From: Acaryochloris sp. IP29b_bin.137
GTDB lineage: Bacteria > Cyanobacteriota > Cyanobacteriia > Thermosynechococcales > Thermosynechococcaceae
Length of the DNA: 47,052 nucleotides
NCBI RefSeq assembly: GCF_028285745.1
Contig: NZ_JANQOP010000246.1
Span: forward strand, 1 to 47,052
Direction of reading: 5' to 3'
Made by a program: the position numbers and the translations under genes. The notes under the pieces are model-generated. The model searched no databases. It was not told the DNA's origin and saw nothing but the letters and a program-made list of their open reading frames with translations. Shown here piece by piece: positions 1-8,665 of the stretch. Every line of letters begins with the position of its first letter. The stretch's first letter is position 1.

Positions 1-2
1 AT

Positions 3-77
3 TGCTTACGCAAAACAGGTCATCAGTTCGAAAATTTTTGGGATGCGGTGGATCATGCCTTCAGAAAAGTGTCCTAA
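3..77 (+). other. C-terminal tail of an unidentified truncated reading frame
   Basis: A reading frame enters from the left edge and ends at TAA 75-77, with the last residues reading FENFWDAVDHAFRKVS. It has the look of a protein C-terminus but is too short to assign. It lies next to a transposase remnant, so it may belong to a mobile element or to the gene that element interrupted. Confidence 0.2.
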
Positions 78-199
78 CCCAATCTTTGATTGCTATACCT
101 TAGCCAAACCCCTTCGTCAGTATCAAAAAGCGGAAATCAACTGACCCGCTGTAAGCAAACGGGGTATGGAAGATTGTGCATCAACAAAGTGTGGGATAG

Positions 200-541
200 G
201 TAACTAAGCTGACACTACTCGACCCCGTCATACCCATCAGCGTGATTTTAGACAATGCTCGATATCAAAAGTGCCAGGTTGTGGCAGACTTTGCCAAGAT
301 CGTCGATATTGAGGTAGCCTATTTGCCTGCCTATTCACCCCATTCGAATTTGATTGAGCGGCTCTGGCGCTTTGTGCGTAAGGAATGTCCCTGCTCAAAG
401 TATTATGCGGATTTCCACTCTTTTAATGGGGCCATTCAACAGTGCCTCGACCAATGCAATGGTGAGCATAAGGCAAAACTAACAAGCCTCCTGTCATTCA
501 AGTTTCAGTCTTTTAAGAAAGTTAATATCCTAGCCGTCTAG
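200..541 (+). pseudogene. IS630-family transposase fragment (C-terminal DDE half)
   Basis: This is the catalytic C-terminal part of an IS630/Tc1-type DDE transposase. The block VILDNARYQKC carries the second catalytic Asp, and the block PAYSPHSNLIERLW carries the third acidic residue; both are hallmarks of the family. The frame is open only from about base 200, after a TAG at 197-199. A GTG at 242 could start about 99 residues, whereas a complete IS630 transposase has roughly 300 or more. The N-terminal helix-turn-helix region and the first Asp are missing, so the element cannot move by itself. I did not find matching terminal repeats. It sits immediately downstream of the convergent sugar cassette and may mark the edge of a past insertion. 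Confidence 0.8.
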
Positions 542-562
542 AGTATAACTCTAATAATTGAA

Positions 563-913
563 TTAGCTAATTTTGCCGAAAACAACTGTGCAGATTCCAC
601 TTAAAATCAAACCAACTCCCATCCAATGTGGTACTGAAACCTTTTCTTGGAAGAAAATAATACTAGCTAGAGTAGTTGAAATAACTGTTAATCCAATTAC
701 TACCGGATAGACAACTGATAAATTCAGCTTACTAAGAACAAGGATATAAACAATTGTACTTAATCCATAGGCTAGAATACCACCCAATAAATATAGATTA
801 AAAAAACTATTTGTTACTCCATATTTTAAGAGAATTTGGCCCGCAGTATTGAGGCCAGATGTAAGCAATACTAAAATACAAAAGAAAATTTTTGATGACA
901 CGATATATGACAA
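563..913 (-). CDS. SMR/EamA-type small membrane protein, ArnE-like flippase subunit candidate
   Basis: A 116-residue protein with four predicted membrane helices and the layout of the small multidrug resistance/EamA superfamily. The third-helix region reads VVYPVVIGLTVISTTLASI and the fourth GVGLILSGICTVVF, both typical of the fold. The membrane-buried Glu of true EmrE exporters in helix 1 is not present; that helix reads LNTAGQILLKYG, closer to the ArnE/ArnF lipid-linked sugar flippase group. The gene is the last of a leftward set with a GT-C glycosyltransferase and a GT2 enzyme, which supports a role in moving a polyprenyl-phosphate sugar across the membrane. The start is TTG at 913 or GTG at 901; no ATG fits. 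Family assignment is good; the flippase role is inference. Confidence 0.7.
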   Translation of the reverse strand: MSYIVSSKIFFCILVLLTSGLNTAGQILLKYGVTNSFFNLYLLGGILAYGLSTIVYILVLSKLNLSVVYPVVIGLTVISTTLASIIFFQEKVSVPHWMGVGLILSGICTVVFGKIS

Positions 914-953
914 ACTGCACTACTAAACTCAGAGTATATAGTAGCTTATTTCA

Positions 954-2813
954 TCAGTTGTTCAATAATGGATAGACGATTAGAGATCCTATGGAATTGG
1001 TACGCCCTGGTGTTCTGTAGGTTTGTATAACTGCATTCTCATTCTGATAAATTTCATCACCAAGCTGTAGTTTATCAAGCGGAAGCAACTGTTTTGCCTG
1101 CTTTACATGAGGATTAGAGTTAGAATCTCGTTTCACAAGAAATAAATATACAGGTTTTAAGGGAGGAACATCATCAAGAGTAAAGTAAACTGGCCGAGGA
1201 GAATAAACTGAACTAAGACGAATTAATTTTTCACTGACTAGTAAGACTGAATTCTTAGGCAGTAGGCGATCAAGAGCTTGATAGTCATCATAAAATGGTA
1301 TCTTATCGCGGTAAAAATCAACCTTGCTTTGTATACCTAGAATAACCGGAAAAAATTGCAATGAATAGTAAATTTGCACCAATAAGGAGGGTGCAAGAAA
1401 TAGTCCCATTACTATAATATTTTTTGGGAGTGAACCCACTAATCGATTTGCAAGTTTCTGGGGGCATACCATTACGAAATAAATAAGATATCCATGAAGC
1501 AATCCGCCATAAAATCTCAAATCAAAGAACATTAGTTTAAGAATAATCAGCGTTTGAAAGCTGAATAAGAACAAGATGATCCAGCGATTCATCTTGGGTA
1601 TAGATTTGATTAAAACAAGACAAATCAGGCAGAGTAAGGCAAGCGAGGAGAGTGGCCAATAGTTTCTAACAATTAAAATCAATACATCTTTAATTGTAGG
1701 TGTATTTACAATACGAGATTCATGAATTCGGATGCTAAGGGCATCAACATCATAAACAGATTTATAAAATACATTAGCAAGGACTGGGCCAAATGGAGAT
1801 CCTGACTGCCAAAATGTCCAAGTCAAGATAGGAAGATAAAACACTCCCCACGGCATAAGTGCATAAAGAAATACCTTAAGTCTTTGAGTAAATGTTAAAA
1901 CTTGTTGGAACAGAAAGAATAAAGTTAGAATAAGTAGACTACACCCTAAAGGTAAAAGTGAAACCTTGGTTGAAATCGACGATAGCACTAACAGCGATGA
2001 TACAATCGCAAATTTCTGAGGGCCAATTTCCTGTAGCAAACGCTTTCGATCTAAGAGCGCAACTGTTGCTGCTGCAGTCGCTAAGTCACCCATAGCATGG
2101 GCTCCACCGGTTACATGCCAGACGACTGGGTACAAGCCTAATGCCATTGGGACAAGCCAAATATGTCGCCAAGATGGAGTCTCATGTTGCCTATGGGCAA
2201 GGGATAGGCCGAAATAAACAAGCAAAACACTCAATCCCCAGCTAACAACATTACCTGCATCTGGTAAGCCTAGAGAATAAAGCAGTGTTGTGGACATCTG
2301 AAAGATCATCTGAGGATAGATCGCAGCTAGCCAAGGTTCTTGATAGAATTTGAGACTTCCATCAGCTATGATTCGGCTTGGCAGCAGCATGTGATAATAC
2401 AATTCGTCAATCTTGGAAGATGGAGCGATCGCAACAATCAAATTGATTCCTATGCCAATCAATATGATGATTAGAGGCAACAAGGCTCCACTAGAAAAAA
2501 TAGATAGAGGCCATCGTTTTTGAACAATTCCGTGCTTAATAACTGCACTCCAACTTATGACGATCATCACACTCCACACAATGATTAGGAGCGGACGTGA
2601 TGCAAGATTCGCCATTCCCAAGATTTGCACAATTAAGCTTGCAACTTGGAGCCCAAGCAAAACACCTACAACTTGCTTCCAAGGATGAGGTAAAGAAAGC
2701 GATAGTTTATCCTGTAGCGTTAAGCCTAAACCCAAATAACCAATCAGACTGACTATGCCGACAAGAAGGACTAGGATTGGAGAGTAATACTCACTAGAGG
2801 TAAATAATGACAT
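954..2813 (-). CDS. GT-C fold membrane glycosyltransferase (GT39/ArnT-like)
   Basis: A 619-residue integral membrane protein with about a dozen hydrophobic helices and a soluble C-terminal part from about residue 520. The first extracytoplasmic loop has the acidic motif SSKIDELYYHMLLPSRII at about residues 132-149, which matches the Asp/Glu-centred catalytic loop of GT-C enzymes such as ArnT, PMT and the RgtA/B/C/D group. These enzymes take sugar from a polyprenyl-phosphate donor on the outer face of the membrane. The start is ATG. The neighbours are a GT2 enzyme that could make such a donor and an ArnE-like small membrane protein, so the three form a plausible donor-making, flipping and transfer set. 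The acceptor (lipid, glycan or protein) cannot be told from the sequence. Confidence 0.75.
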   Translation of the reverse strand: MSLFTSSEYYSPILVLLVGIVSLIGYLGLGLTLQDKLSLSLPHPWKQVVGVLLGLQVASLIVQILGMANLASRPLLIIVWSVMIVISWSAVIKHGIVQKRWPLSIFSSGALLPLIIILIGIGINLIVAIAPSSKIDELYYHMLLPSRIIADGSLKFYQEPWLAAIYPQMIFQMSTTLLYSLGLPDAGNVVSWGLSVLLVYFGLSLAHRQHETPSWRHIWLVPMALGLYPVVWHVTGGAHAMGDLATAAATVALLDRKRLLQEIGPQKFAIVSSLLVLSSISTKVSLLPLGCSLLILTLFFLFQQVLTFTQRLKVFLYALMPWGVFYLPILTWTFWQSGSPFGPVLANVFYKSVYDVDALSIRIHESRIVNTPTIKDVLILIVRNYWPLSSLALLCLICLVLIKSIPKMNRWIILFLFSFQTLIILKLMFFDLRFYGGLLHGYLIYFVMVCPQKLANRLVGSLPKNIIVMGLFLAPSLLVQIYYSLQFFPVILGIQSKVDFYRDKIPFYDDYQALDRLLPKNSVLLVSEKLIRLSSVYSPRPVYFTLDDVPPLKPVYLFLVKRDSNSNPHVKQAKQLLPLDKLQLGDEIYQNENAVIQTYRTPGRTNSIGSLIVYPLLNN

Positions 2814-3061
2814 CTATTACGTTTTACATTATGAATAGAATGGTGCTTAATGGATGCGATCAAGAATTTATCTTTAGCTATTCACGGGGAATATATTGTG
2901 CTGAGTGCTAATAGCAATTAGAAAGCGAAAGAGATAGGCAGCAGCAGTTGCGATCACAAACCAATTTTGCGTTGTTATTACCGCTTAGCATGTTCCAATT
3001 GAATCTAGCTGATGTGAACTAGAAAGGCTTAATTGTTATAAATTCTCCGCCAAGATTTTGG

Positions 3062-3883
3062 TTATCCAAAAAAGCGAAATCTAACGATGTACCACAGCGC
3101 CTTGATACCATCTACCCAATTAATCTTTTTCCCTTCGGAGTAAGTTCGCCCATAGTAAGAAATACCTGTCTCATAAATGCGCCAGCGACGACGGGACATG
3201 GTGACCTTCACCGTAAACTCTACTTCAAAGCCAAAATCATTACTAGTTAATGTCATGTCTGACAATACTTCTCGGCGAAACATTTTGTAGCATACTTCAA
3301 TATCACTGAGCGTCGTGTTGCATAACAGATTGATTAGATTAGATATTAGTTTATTTCCTAATAAATGATGGAAGTAGAGAACTCGATGTGGCTCACCATA
3401 GAAGCGAGAACCATATACGATATCGCCCATTCCTTCAACAATGATGCGCCACATTCGATTCCAATCAGCTGGGTCATATTCCAGGTCAGCGTCTTGGATA
3501 ACAATCACATCGCCGGTAGCAGCTTGGAAAGCGGTCCTTAAAGCAGCTCCTTTTCCTTGATTATGCTTGTGAAAAATAACCTTTACTGCGGTAAGAGCAT
3601 GCTGAATTGAAGTAGTAGAGCTAATACTAGATTCATGCTGTCGTTCGTACTCATTTCCCTCAATCGCAACTAATTTTCTATCAGGATTAAAGGTTAGACC
3701 AACGGCATGAGAACCCATTTCGCCAAAGGTTTGTGCTAGCCACTCTCGTGTACCATCGGTTGATGCATCATCTACAATCACAATCTCTTTGGCCACATCT
3801 GGTAGAGTCTGAACGACTTTAGTTAAAACGGTGTCTAAAGTGTGAATCTCATTGTATGCGGGTATAACTATCGATAGTTTCAC
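3062..3883 (-). CDS. GT2 polyprenyl-phosphate glycosyltransferase (DPM1/ArnC-like)
   Basis: This enzyme probably transfers a sugar from a nucleotide donor to polyprenyl phosphate at the cytoplasmic membrane face. It has the GT-A nucleotide-binding start LSIVIPAYNE, the IVDDASTDGT block, and the metal-binding IQDADLEYDP motif (D-x-D type). The C-terminal signature GSRFYGEPHRVLYFHHLLGN and the closing ISYYGRTYSEGKKI are typical of the dolichyl-phosphate mannose synthase-like group. A stretch of about 50 residues lies between the DDGSTDGT-like block and KVIFHKHNQGKG, longer than usual for the family. GTG at 3883 is preferred because it places Lys-Leu-Ser-Ile directly after the initiator; a TTG at 3895 would add four residues. 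It lies about 250 bases upstream of the GT-C gene on the same strand. Confidence 0.85.
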   Translation of the reverse strand: MKLSIVIPAYNEIHTLDTVLTKVVQTLPDVAKEIVIVDDASTDGTREWLAQTFGEMGSHAVGLTFNPDRKLVAIEGNEYERQHESSISSTTSIQHALTAVKVIFHKHNQGKGAALRTAFQAATGDVIVIQDADLEYDPADWNRMWRIIVEGMGDIVYGSRFYGEPHRVLYFHHLLGNKLISNLINLLCNTTLSDIEVCYKMFRREVLSDMTLTSNDFGFEVEFTVKVTMSRRRWRIYETGISYYGRTYSEGKKINWVDGIKALWYIVRFRFFG

Positions 3884-3983
3884 TGGATATTCCAATTCCT
3901 AACGCTTGGAGCATCATCATAATTTCAATCCTAGGAGCATACTTGACACACAATAATATTGTCAACTTAAGTCAGTGTCATTG

Positions 3984-4021
3984 ATTCCGCAGGTTTCCCC
4001 TGCTTAGCAGGACTGCGGAAT
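3984..4021. repeat. Two-tier inverted repeat
   Basis: ATTCCGCAG at 3984-3992 is matched exactly by CTGCGGAAT at 4013-4021. Inside it, CCTGC and GCAGG form a second, inner stem around TTA. The folded form would be two stacked helices separated by a small bulge. It lies just outside the left end of the ISL3 remnant and upstream of the leftward GT2 gene. It could be a terminator without a clear T tract, a transcribed hairpin or a small dispersed repeat. Confidence 0.5.
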
Positions 4022-4045
4022 GTGTGCCTAAACACAAATAATTTC

Positions 4046-5026
4046 GGCTCTCTGGGAATTAGCGTGTAGCAGCCCTACATTTAGCGTGTTCCCTTTCTCA
4101 TCCCTATGGAATGATCTGAGGTAGTACTTCAGAGCAATGGCGTAATGGATAACTCAATTCGCATCCCGCTCAACCTTCCTGATGTTCAAGTTCTAGCGCT
4201 ATCGAAGACTGAGAGAGGGGATTGGCTAATCAAGATTGAGAGTACGCTCCAAGGGACAACCTGTCACCAATGCGGACGTAAGATTGCTGGCCTTCATTGT
4301 CACGATTAGGCGCTTCGGATTCGTCACCTGCCATTATTTGAAGTACCCGTTTATTTAGAAATTCGGCCCAAGCACTATCGATGCGGGTATTGCGATGACC
4401 ATCCCACGACAACTCAACAGTTAGAATGACATGAACCTCACAGTCCTAATACAAAAACTTATGAGCATTGGCTTCTGCAAATCCTGTTCAATTCAACGGT
4501 TTCAGATGTTGCTAGGAAACTAGGGGTCAGTGAAGATGTCGTCAGTGGAACCATTGATCGCTGGATTGCCACTCAAGCTGACTGGAGCGAGTATTTAGGC
4601 TTCAAAGTCAAAGCAACAATTCCTTGGGCGATTATTTGCTTATTCTCCTGAGCTGAAGCAGGCGTACAACCTCCGAGAGGAATTCACGTAGATATTTGAG
4701 GACAGGTACATCAATCGCGGAGCTAAATGTGCCATCCGAGCCTGATGTAAACAAGTACTCAAGAGTGACATCAAGGAATTTGATAGTTTTCTGACTACTA
4801 TCAATAATTGGATGGACGAGATGACCAACTATTTCCTGGAGGGGTGGACCAGTGGCTTTGCGGAAGGATTTAATAACCGAGTCAAGGTCTTAAAAAGGCG
4901 ATGCTACAGTATTTCCAATATTGAAAGACTCTTCCAAAGGATTTCTCTTGACCTCAATGGGTATCAGGCATTTGCTGTGACCTAAACACTATATCTAGCG
5001 GCTACCGCGCTAATTCCCTGAGAGCC
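4046..5026 (+). mobile_element. Degenerate ISL3-family insertion sequence with both terminal repeats
   Basis: Imperfect terminal inverted repeats bound the element: GGCTCTCTGGGAATTAGCG at 4046-4064 and its near-exact complement CGCTAATTCCCTGAGAGCC at 5008-5026, with one mismatch and partial similarity inward. Between them lies a broken ISL3-type transposase gene. The eight bases outside each end (ATAATTTC and TTTACATC) do not match, so no target duplication is visible. It sits between the sugar cassette and the GT4 pair. Confidence 0.75.
4145..4985 (+). pseudogene. ISL3-family transposase, degenerate
   Basis: Translation from ATG 4145 gives an ISL3 N-terminus with an intact first zinc-finger pair (CHQCGRK), followed by a TAG after about 55 codons. 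Further recognisable pieces follow in shifted frames: RCGYCDDHPTTTQQLE, a region around DRWIATQADWSEYL, and the C-terminal end RISLDLNGYQAFAVT just before TAA 4983-4985. ISL3 transposases are normally about 400 residues, but the span here is only about 280 codons. Material from the middle, including much of the DDE domain, is therefore deleted as well as frameshifted. It is not functional. Confidence 0.8.
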
Positions 5027-5161
5027 TTTACATCAGGTTGCAGCGGAGGCATCATAAGCTAGATTCTTTTGAAGACCAGTGCCGAGTCTTCTTCCCACCG
5101 TTACAGCGTTACTACGCACTCTGAGTCAATCATCCCTTCTCATCAATTAAAACATTAGGAT

Positions 5162-6358
5162 TTACAGCTTCTCTGCGGAGCCACGGATCATTTGCAGCAC
5201 CTCAACATATTGCTCACAAACCGCCGACCAATGATAATGTTGCCTGACCCACTCATAGGCCGAGGTTGCCATGGAGGCGAGGTGGCTTTCTAGGAGGTCA
5301 TCAATCGTTTTCGCAAATTGTGAGGCATTCAGGGGAGGGACCTTAAACCCATTCAGGCCATTTTGAACAACATCTTGCAACCCCTCCAGATCAGAGGCAA
5401 TCACGGGTGTTCTGGCCTCATTGGCTTCCAGAATGACCACCCCAAATCCTTCCATATCCCCTGCTACAGGGATATTGGGCATGACAAACAAATCAGAAGC
5501 ATCGTAGGCATGCTGCAAGATCTGATCAGAAGTCTTGCCTGCCAGTACGATATGGTCAGGGTTTGCAGCCTGTTCTTTGAGCCATTGCAAACGACTGGTC
5601 TCTTTGCCAGTACCAATCAGCAAATAAACGACGGGTTGTTTGAGACGAGGCAATACTTCTTGTAAAAACCAAGCATGCCCCTTTCGTTTAACCTGCCGTC
5701 CAACACTGAGAAGAAGATGTTTTCCAGTCAGGTCCAGCTTAAATTGTTGCTCAATAAACGCTCGCGATAGCGATTTTTGATAGGGCCGAGGCTGAATATC
5801 GAGGGCATTAGGAAGAACAAAGCTTTTGGAGGAGTTTAATCCGCGTTGAAGGCTAGCCGCTTGGGTTGCAGTAGAGACGGAAATCACCCCCTGCAAATGA
5901 TGAAATACCTTAGGCACCCAGTGTTGGTAAAGTTTCGTTGGCAATGTCACGTCCTGACCATGGTTGATAGCAACCATGGGAACTGCCACTCTAGAACTCA
6001 GTAAAGGGGCCAAAGCAGCGGTCACCATGGAAGAGAAGAGAACGACATCCGCCTGCTGATGCGCAATAACCTTAGGTAAAGTGCCTAGTAACCTTAGCAA
6101 GAAGCCGAGAGTTCTCATTTCAGTTCCCCGCCAGGGAGACTCCAAGACAAGGGGAAACACAGATAAATCTGAACGTCGTTGCAGCGCGTCTAATAATTGC
6201 AGGCTCACCGTTTGCATCCCACCAATATTTTTAATATTGGCATCAGACGGAGGATGTAGATGGGAGATGTAGATGAGGTTGAGGGTTGCCTGGGGTCCAG
6301 AAGGGATGGCTGCAGGGGGAAAACTTAGGGAATGGCTTTGTGATCTCAGCACACACAT
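5162..6358 (-). CDS. Glycosyltransferase family 4 (GT-B fold)
   Basis: A 398-residue GT-B retaining glycosyltransferase that probably adds a sugar from a nucleotide donor to a glycan or lipid acceptor. The N-terminal Rossmann half holds an acceptor-side glycine-rich stretch (NIGGMQTVSLQLLDAL). The C-terminal half has the donor-binding block LLSVGRQVKRKGHAWF at about residues 215-230 and the E-x7-E signature in MEGFGVVILEANEA. About 25 residues precede the first strand, so the true start may lie inside the ATG at 6358. It is divergent from the next GT4 gene, with about 234 bases between them holding the promoters of both. The acceptor and sugar cannot be deduced. Confidence 0.85.
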   Translation of the reverse strand: MCVLRSQSHSLSFPPAAIPSGPQATLNLIYISHLHPPSDANIKNIGGMQTVSLQLLDALQRRSDLSVFPLVLESPWRGTEMRTLGFLLRLLGTLPKVIAHQQADVVLFSSMVTAALAPLLSSRVAVPMVAINHGQDVTLPTKLYQHWVPKVFHHLQGVISVSTATQAASLQRGLNSSKSFVLPNALDIQPRPYQKSLSRAFIEQQFKLDLTGKHLLLSVGRQVKRKGHAWFLQEVLPRLKQPVVYLLIGTGKETSRLQWLKEQAANPDHIVLAGKTSDQILQHAYDASDLFVMPNIPVAGDMEGFGVVILEANEARTPVIASDLEGLQDVVQNGLNGFKVPPLNASQFAKTIDDLLESHLASMATSAYEWVRQHYHWSAVCEQYVEVLQMIRGSAEKL

Positions 6359-6592
6359 CGAAAGCTGGCATCCGAAAACTGAATCATTAACATCAACGGA
6401 TAATACTATGAACTGCTGACTTTAGCTTTGATACACTTCCTTATACCCTACTGAAACCCCCTCAGAAAGAGCACTTAAAACGATAATTTTTTCACTAGCC
6501 TAATCAGAGCGTAACCGAATTCAATTCTTAAACTTAATCTTGATTTGCTATAAACTTGAATAGTTCTTAAACTGCCCCATACATTTACCTGT

Positions 6593-7885
6593 ATGAAAAT
6601 TGCGATCATTGCTTCTGGTTTCTTACCCGTTGTCGACGGCGTTACGGTCAGCGGTTTCCATCGTTTGCAGAAGCTGAGTGATTGGGGCCATCAAGTCAAA
6701 TTGTTTTGTCCAGACTATCGTTCCCTGGCCAGCGTTTATCCAAATTGGCAGAACTACACCGGCTGCATTCTCCCTAATGTCGAAGTCATCAATCTCCCCA
6801 GTAGCACCTTTATGGGTTTGGACTTTGAGCGCAATGTCAACTGGCGAGCGCGGTGGCCACTACAAAAGGCCCTAGAAACGTTTCAACCCGATATTATTCA
6901 TGTGGATGAACCCGAGCGCTTATCCGTAGGATTATGGCAAATCCCCGGTATCAAATATGCTCAGCAAGCCAACATCCCCTGTGTTGGCTTTTTCAGGACC
7001 AATTTTCTGGAGTATGCTGAGGATTATTTTGCCTGGCCATCTCAGGCCCTCTCACTGCTGAAACGGTTGTTCACGCTCCTGCTCCGACGAGTCTATAACG
7101 CTTACGATTACACCCTGGTGACCAGTCCCATCACCCACAAAAAGATTATCGATCTCGGCATCAACAATACCTGCTATGCCAGCTTAGTCGGCTTCGATGC
7201 CGACCATTTCAGTCCAGACCTCCGACAATCAGATTATTTTGCCGAGGCCTATGGTCTTCCGCAGGTGGATCAACAAGTAAAGCTCGTTTTCTTGGGGCGT
7301 CTGACCCCAGATAAGGGCTGGGAGTTTACCTTCAAGGCTATACAGGACTTCTTCACCCGGGTTAGCTCTGATCAGGTGGCTTTGCTGGTTGCAGGTGATG
7401 GCTCTATGCGGGAAGAGATTGCCCATACCCTTCGCCAACTCACTCCTCATGTGCACTTGTTCGGGCGGGTTGCCCCCGAACAAATTCCAGCGCTCTTAGC
7501 CAATAGCGATATTCACGTCACGACCTCTGAGAAAGAAGCAAGAGGACTGACTGTATTAGAGGCTTTTGCTTCGGGGATTCCCGTACTGGCTCCCAAAGCA
7601 GGTGGTGTTGTCGAGAATATTGTGGATGGATGGAATGGCTTCCTCTATACTCCGCAATCCATTGATGATTTTGGCGATAAACTGCTGCAGTTGGTCACGG
7701 ACGCTAACCTCCGTCAGCATATGGGCGAACGGGCCCAGTCTAGCCTTGACCAATATAGTTGGGATAATACCGTTCACACGCTAGTCACCCTCTGGCAGGA
7801 CGCAATTCGCCAACGCCAACCTGTGACTGGACCCGCTTCTTCCCTTGTGTCAATGGTGAACTCAGCTGCTGATGCCCAATCCTAG
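6593..7885 (+). CDS. Glycosyltransferase family 4, SqdX/mannosyltransferase-like
   Basis: A 430-residue GT-B glycosyltransferase. The N-terminus MKIAIIASGFLPVVDGVTVS resembles the group containing SqdX and PimB-type enzymes, in which a glycine-rich loop follows the first strand. The donor site shows VFLGRLTPDKGWEF, then AGDGSMREE, and the E-x7-E motif is EARGLTVLEAF at about residue 310. The last 25 residues are Ser/Ala-rich and look disordered. It is divergently transcribed from another GT4 gene. It may act in glycolipid or exopolysaccharide assembly; because several GT4 subfamilies share these features I do not call it sqdX. Confidence 0.85.
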   Translation: MKIAIIASGFLPVVDGVTVSGFHRLQKLSDWGHQVKLFCPDYRSLASVYPNWQNYTGCILPNVEVINLPSSTFMGLDFERNVNWRARWPLQKALETFQPDIIHVDEPERLSVGLWQIPGIKYAQQANIPCVGFFRTNFLEYAEDYFAWPSQALSLLKRLFTLLLRRVYNAYDYTLVTSPITHKKIIDLGINNTCYASLVGFDADHFSPDLRQSDYFAEAYGLPQVDQQVKLVFLGRLTPDKGWEFTFKAIQDFFTRVSSDQVALLVAGDGSMREEIAHTLRQLTPHVHLFGRVAPEQIPALLANSDIHVTTSEKEARGLTVLEAFASGIPVLAPKAGGVVENIVDGWNGFLYTPQSIDDFGDKLLQLVTDANLRQHMGERAQSSLDQYSWDNTVHTLVTLWQDAIRQRQPVTGPASSLVSMVNSAADAQS

Positions 7886-8127
7886 ATCCAATCAAGTCAC
7901 CACGTCATCATGCTGCTATACCCGACTGTGGTGAATATTAGAAGTCTTGATATCGGGTAGGAATGCAGGGATGATGCGACGCGCTTTAGGACTCAAGAGG
8001 GAGCATTGCCTTCTAACCCGGTGGAATCTCTTGCAGAGAATTCGGCCATCATGCCCCATACCCGGATCGATCAACGTTACCCTCAAAAAAGTGCATCAAT
8101 TGCCTTCAAGATAGGAGGACTTATCCA

Positions 8128-8622
8128 ATGCCCCTCAATCGTATTGAACCCGGCCCTGGTCAAGAATCTGTCTGGGATTACCCCCGTCCTCCCCGACTAG
8201 AAGATTCTCCCAAACATATTCAGATCGCCTTTAATGGGATCACCCTAGCCGATACCCACCACGCAAAACGGGTCTTAGAAACCAGTCATCCCCCGGTGTA
8301 CTATATCCCCCCAACGGATGTTCAAATGGAATATTTGCAGCTCACGCGGCGCTCAACCTTCTGCGAGTGGAAAGGGTCGGCGGGGTATTACACCGTATCG
8401 GTTCGCGATCGCACCGAAGAAAACGTCGCCTGGTTTTATGCCAATCCCTCCCCCCGCTTCGCCGATCTCAAAGACTACATCGCCTTCTATCCCAGCCGTA
8501 TGGATGTTTGTACCATCGATGGGGAAGTGGTTCAGGCTCAAGCCGGAGACTTTTACGGCGGTTGGATTACGCCCGATATTGTTGGCCCGTTCAAAGGCGG
8601 TGCAGGAACTTGGGGATGGTAG
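8128..8622 (+). CDS. DUF427 domain protein
   Basis: A 164-residue soluble protein whose core from about residue 70 fits the DUF427 family: PTDVQMEYLQLTRRSTFCEW, then VAWFYANPSP, then IAFYPSRMDVCTIDGE. The family is widespread in bacteria and its biochemical role is not established. A strong ribosome site (AGGAGG) lies about nine bases before the ATG. The gene is alone, converging on the secreted DUF11-like gene with a gap of about 43 bases. Confidence 0.85.
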   Translation: MPLNRIEPGPGQESVWDYPRPPRLEDSPKHIQIAFNGITLADTHHAKRVLETSHPPVYYIPPTDVQMEYLQLTRRSTFCEWKGSAGYYTVSVRDRTEENVAWFYANPSPRFADLKDYIAFYPSRMDVCTIDGEVVQAQAGDFYGGWITPDIVGPFKGGAGTWGW

Positions 8623-8665
8623 CTTCACCCTCAGGCCCACCGCAGCACACTGACATAACAGCCAC

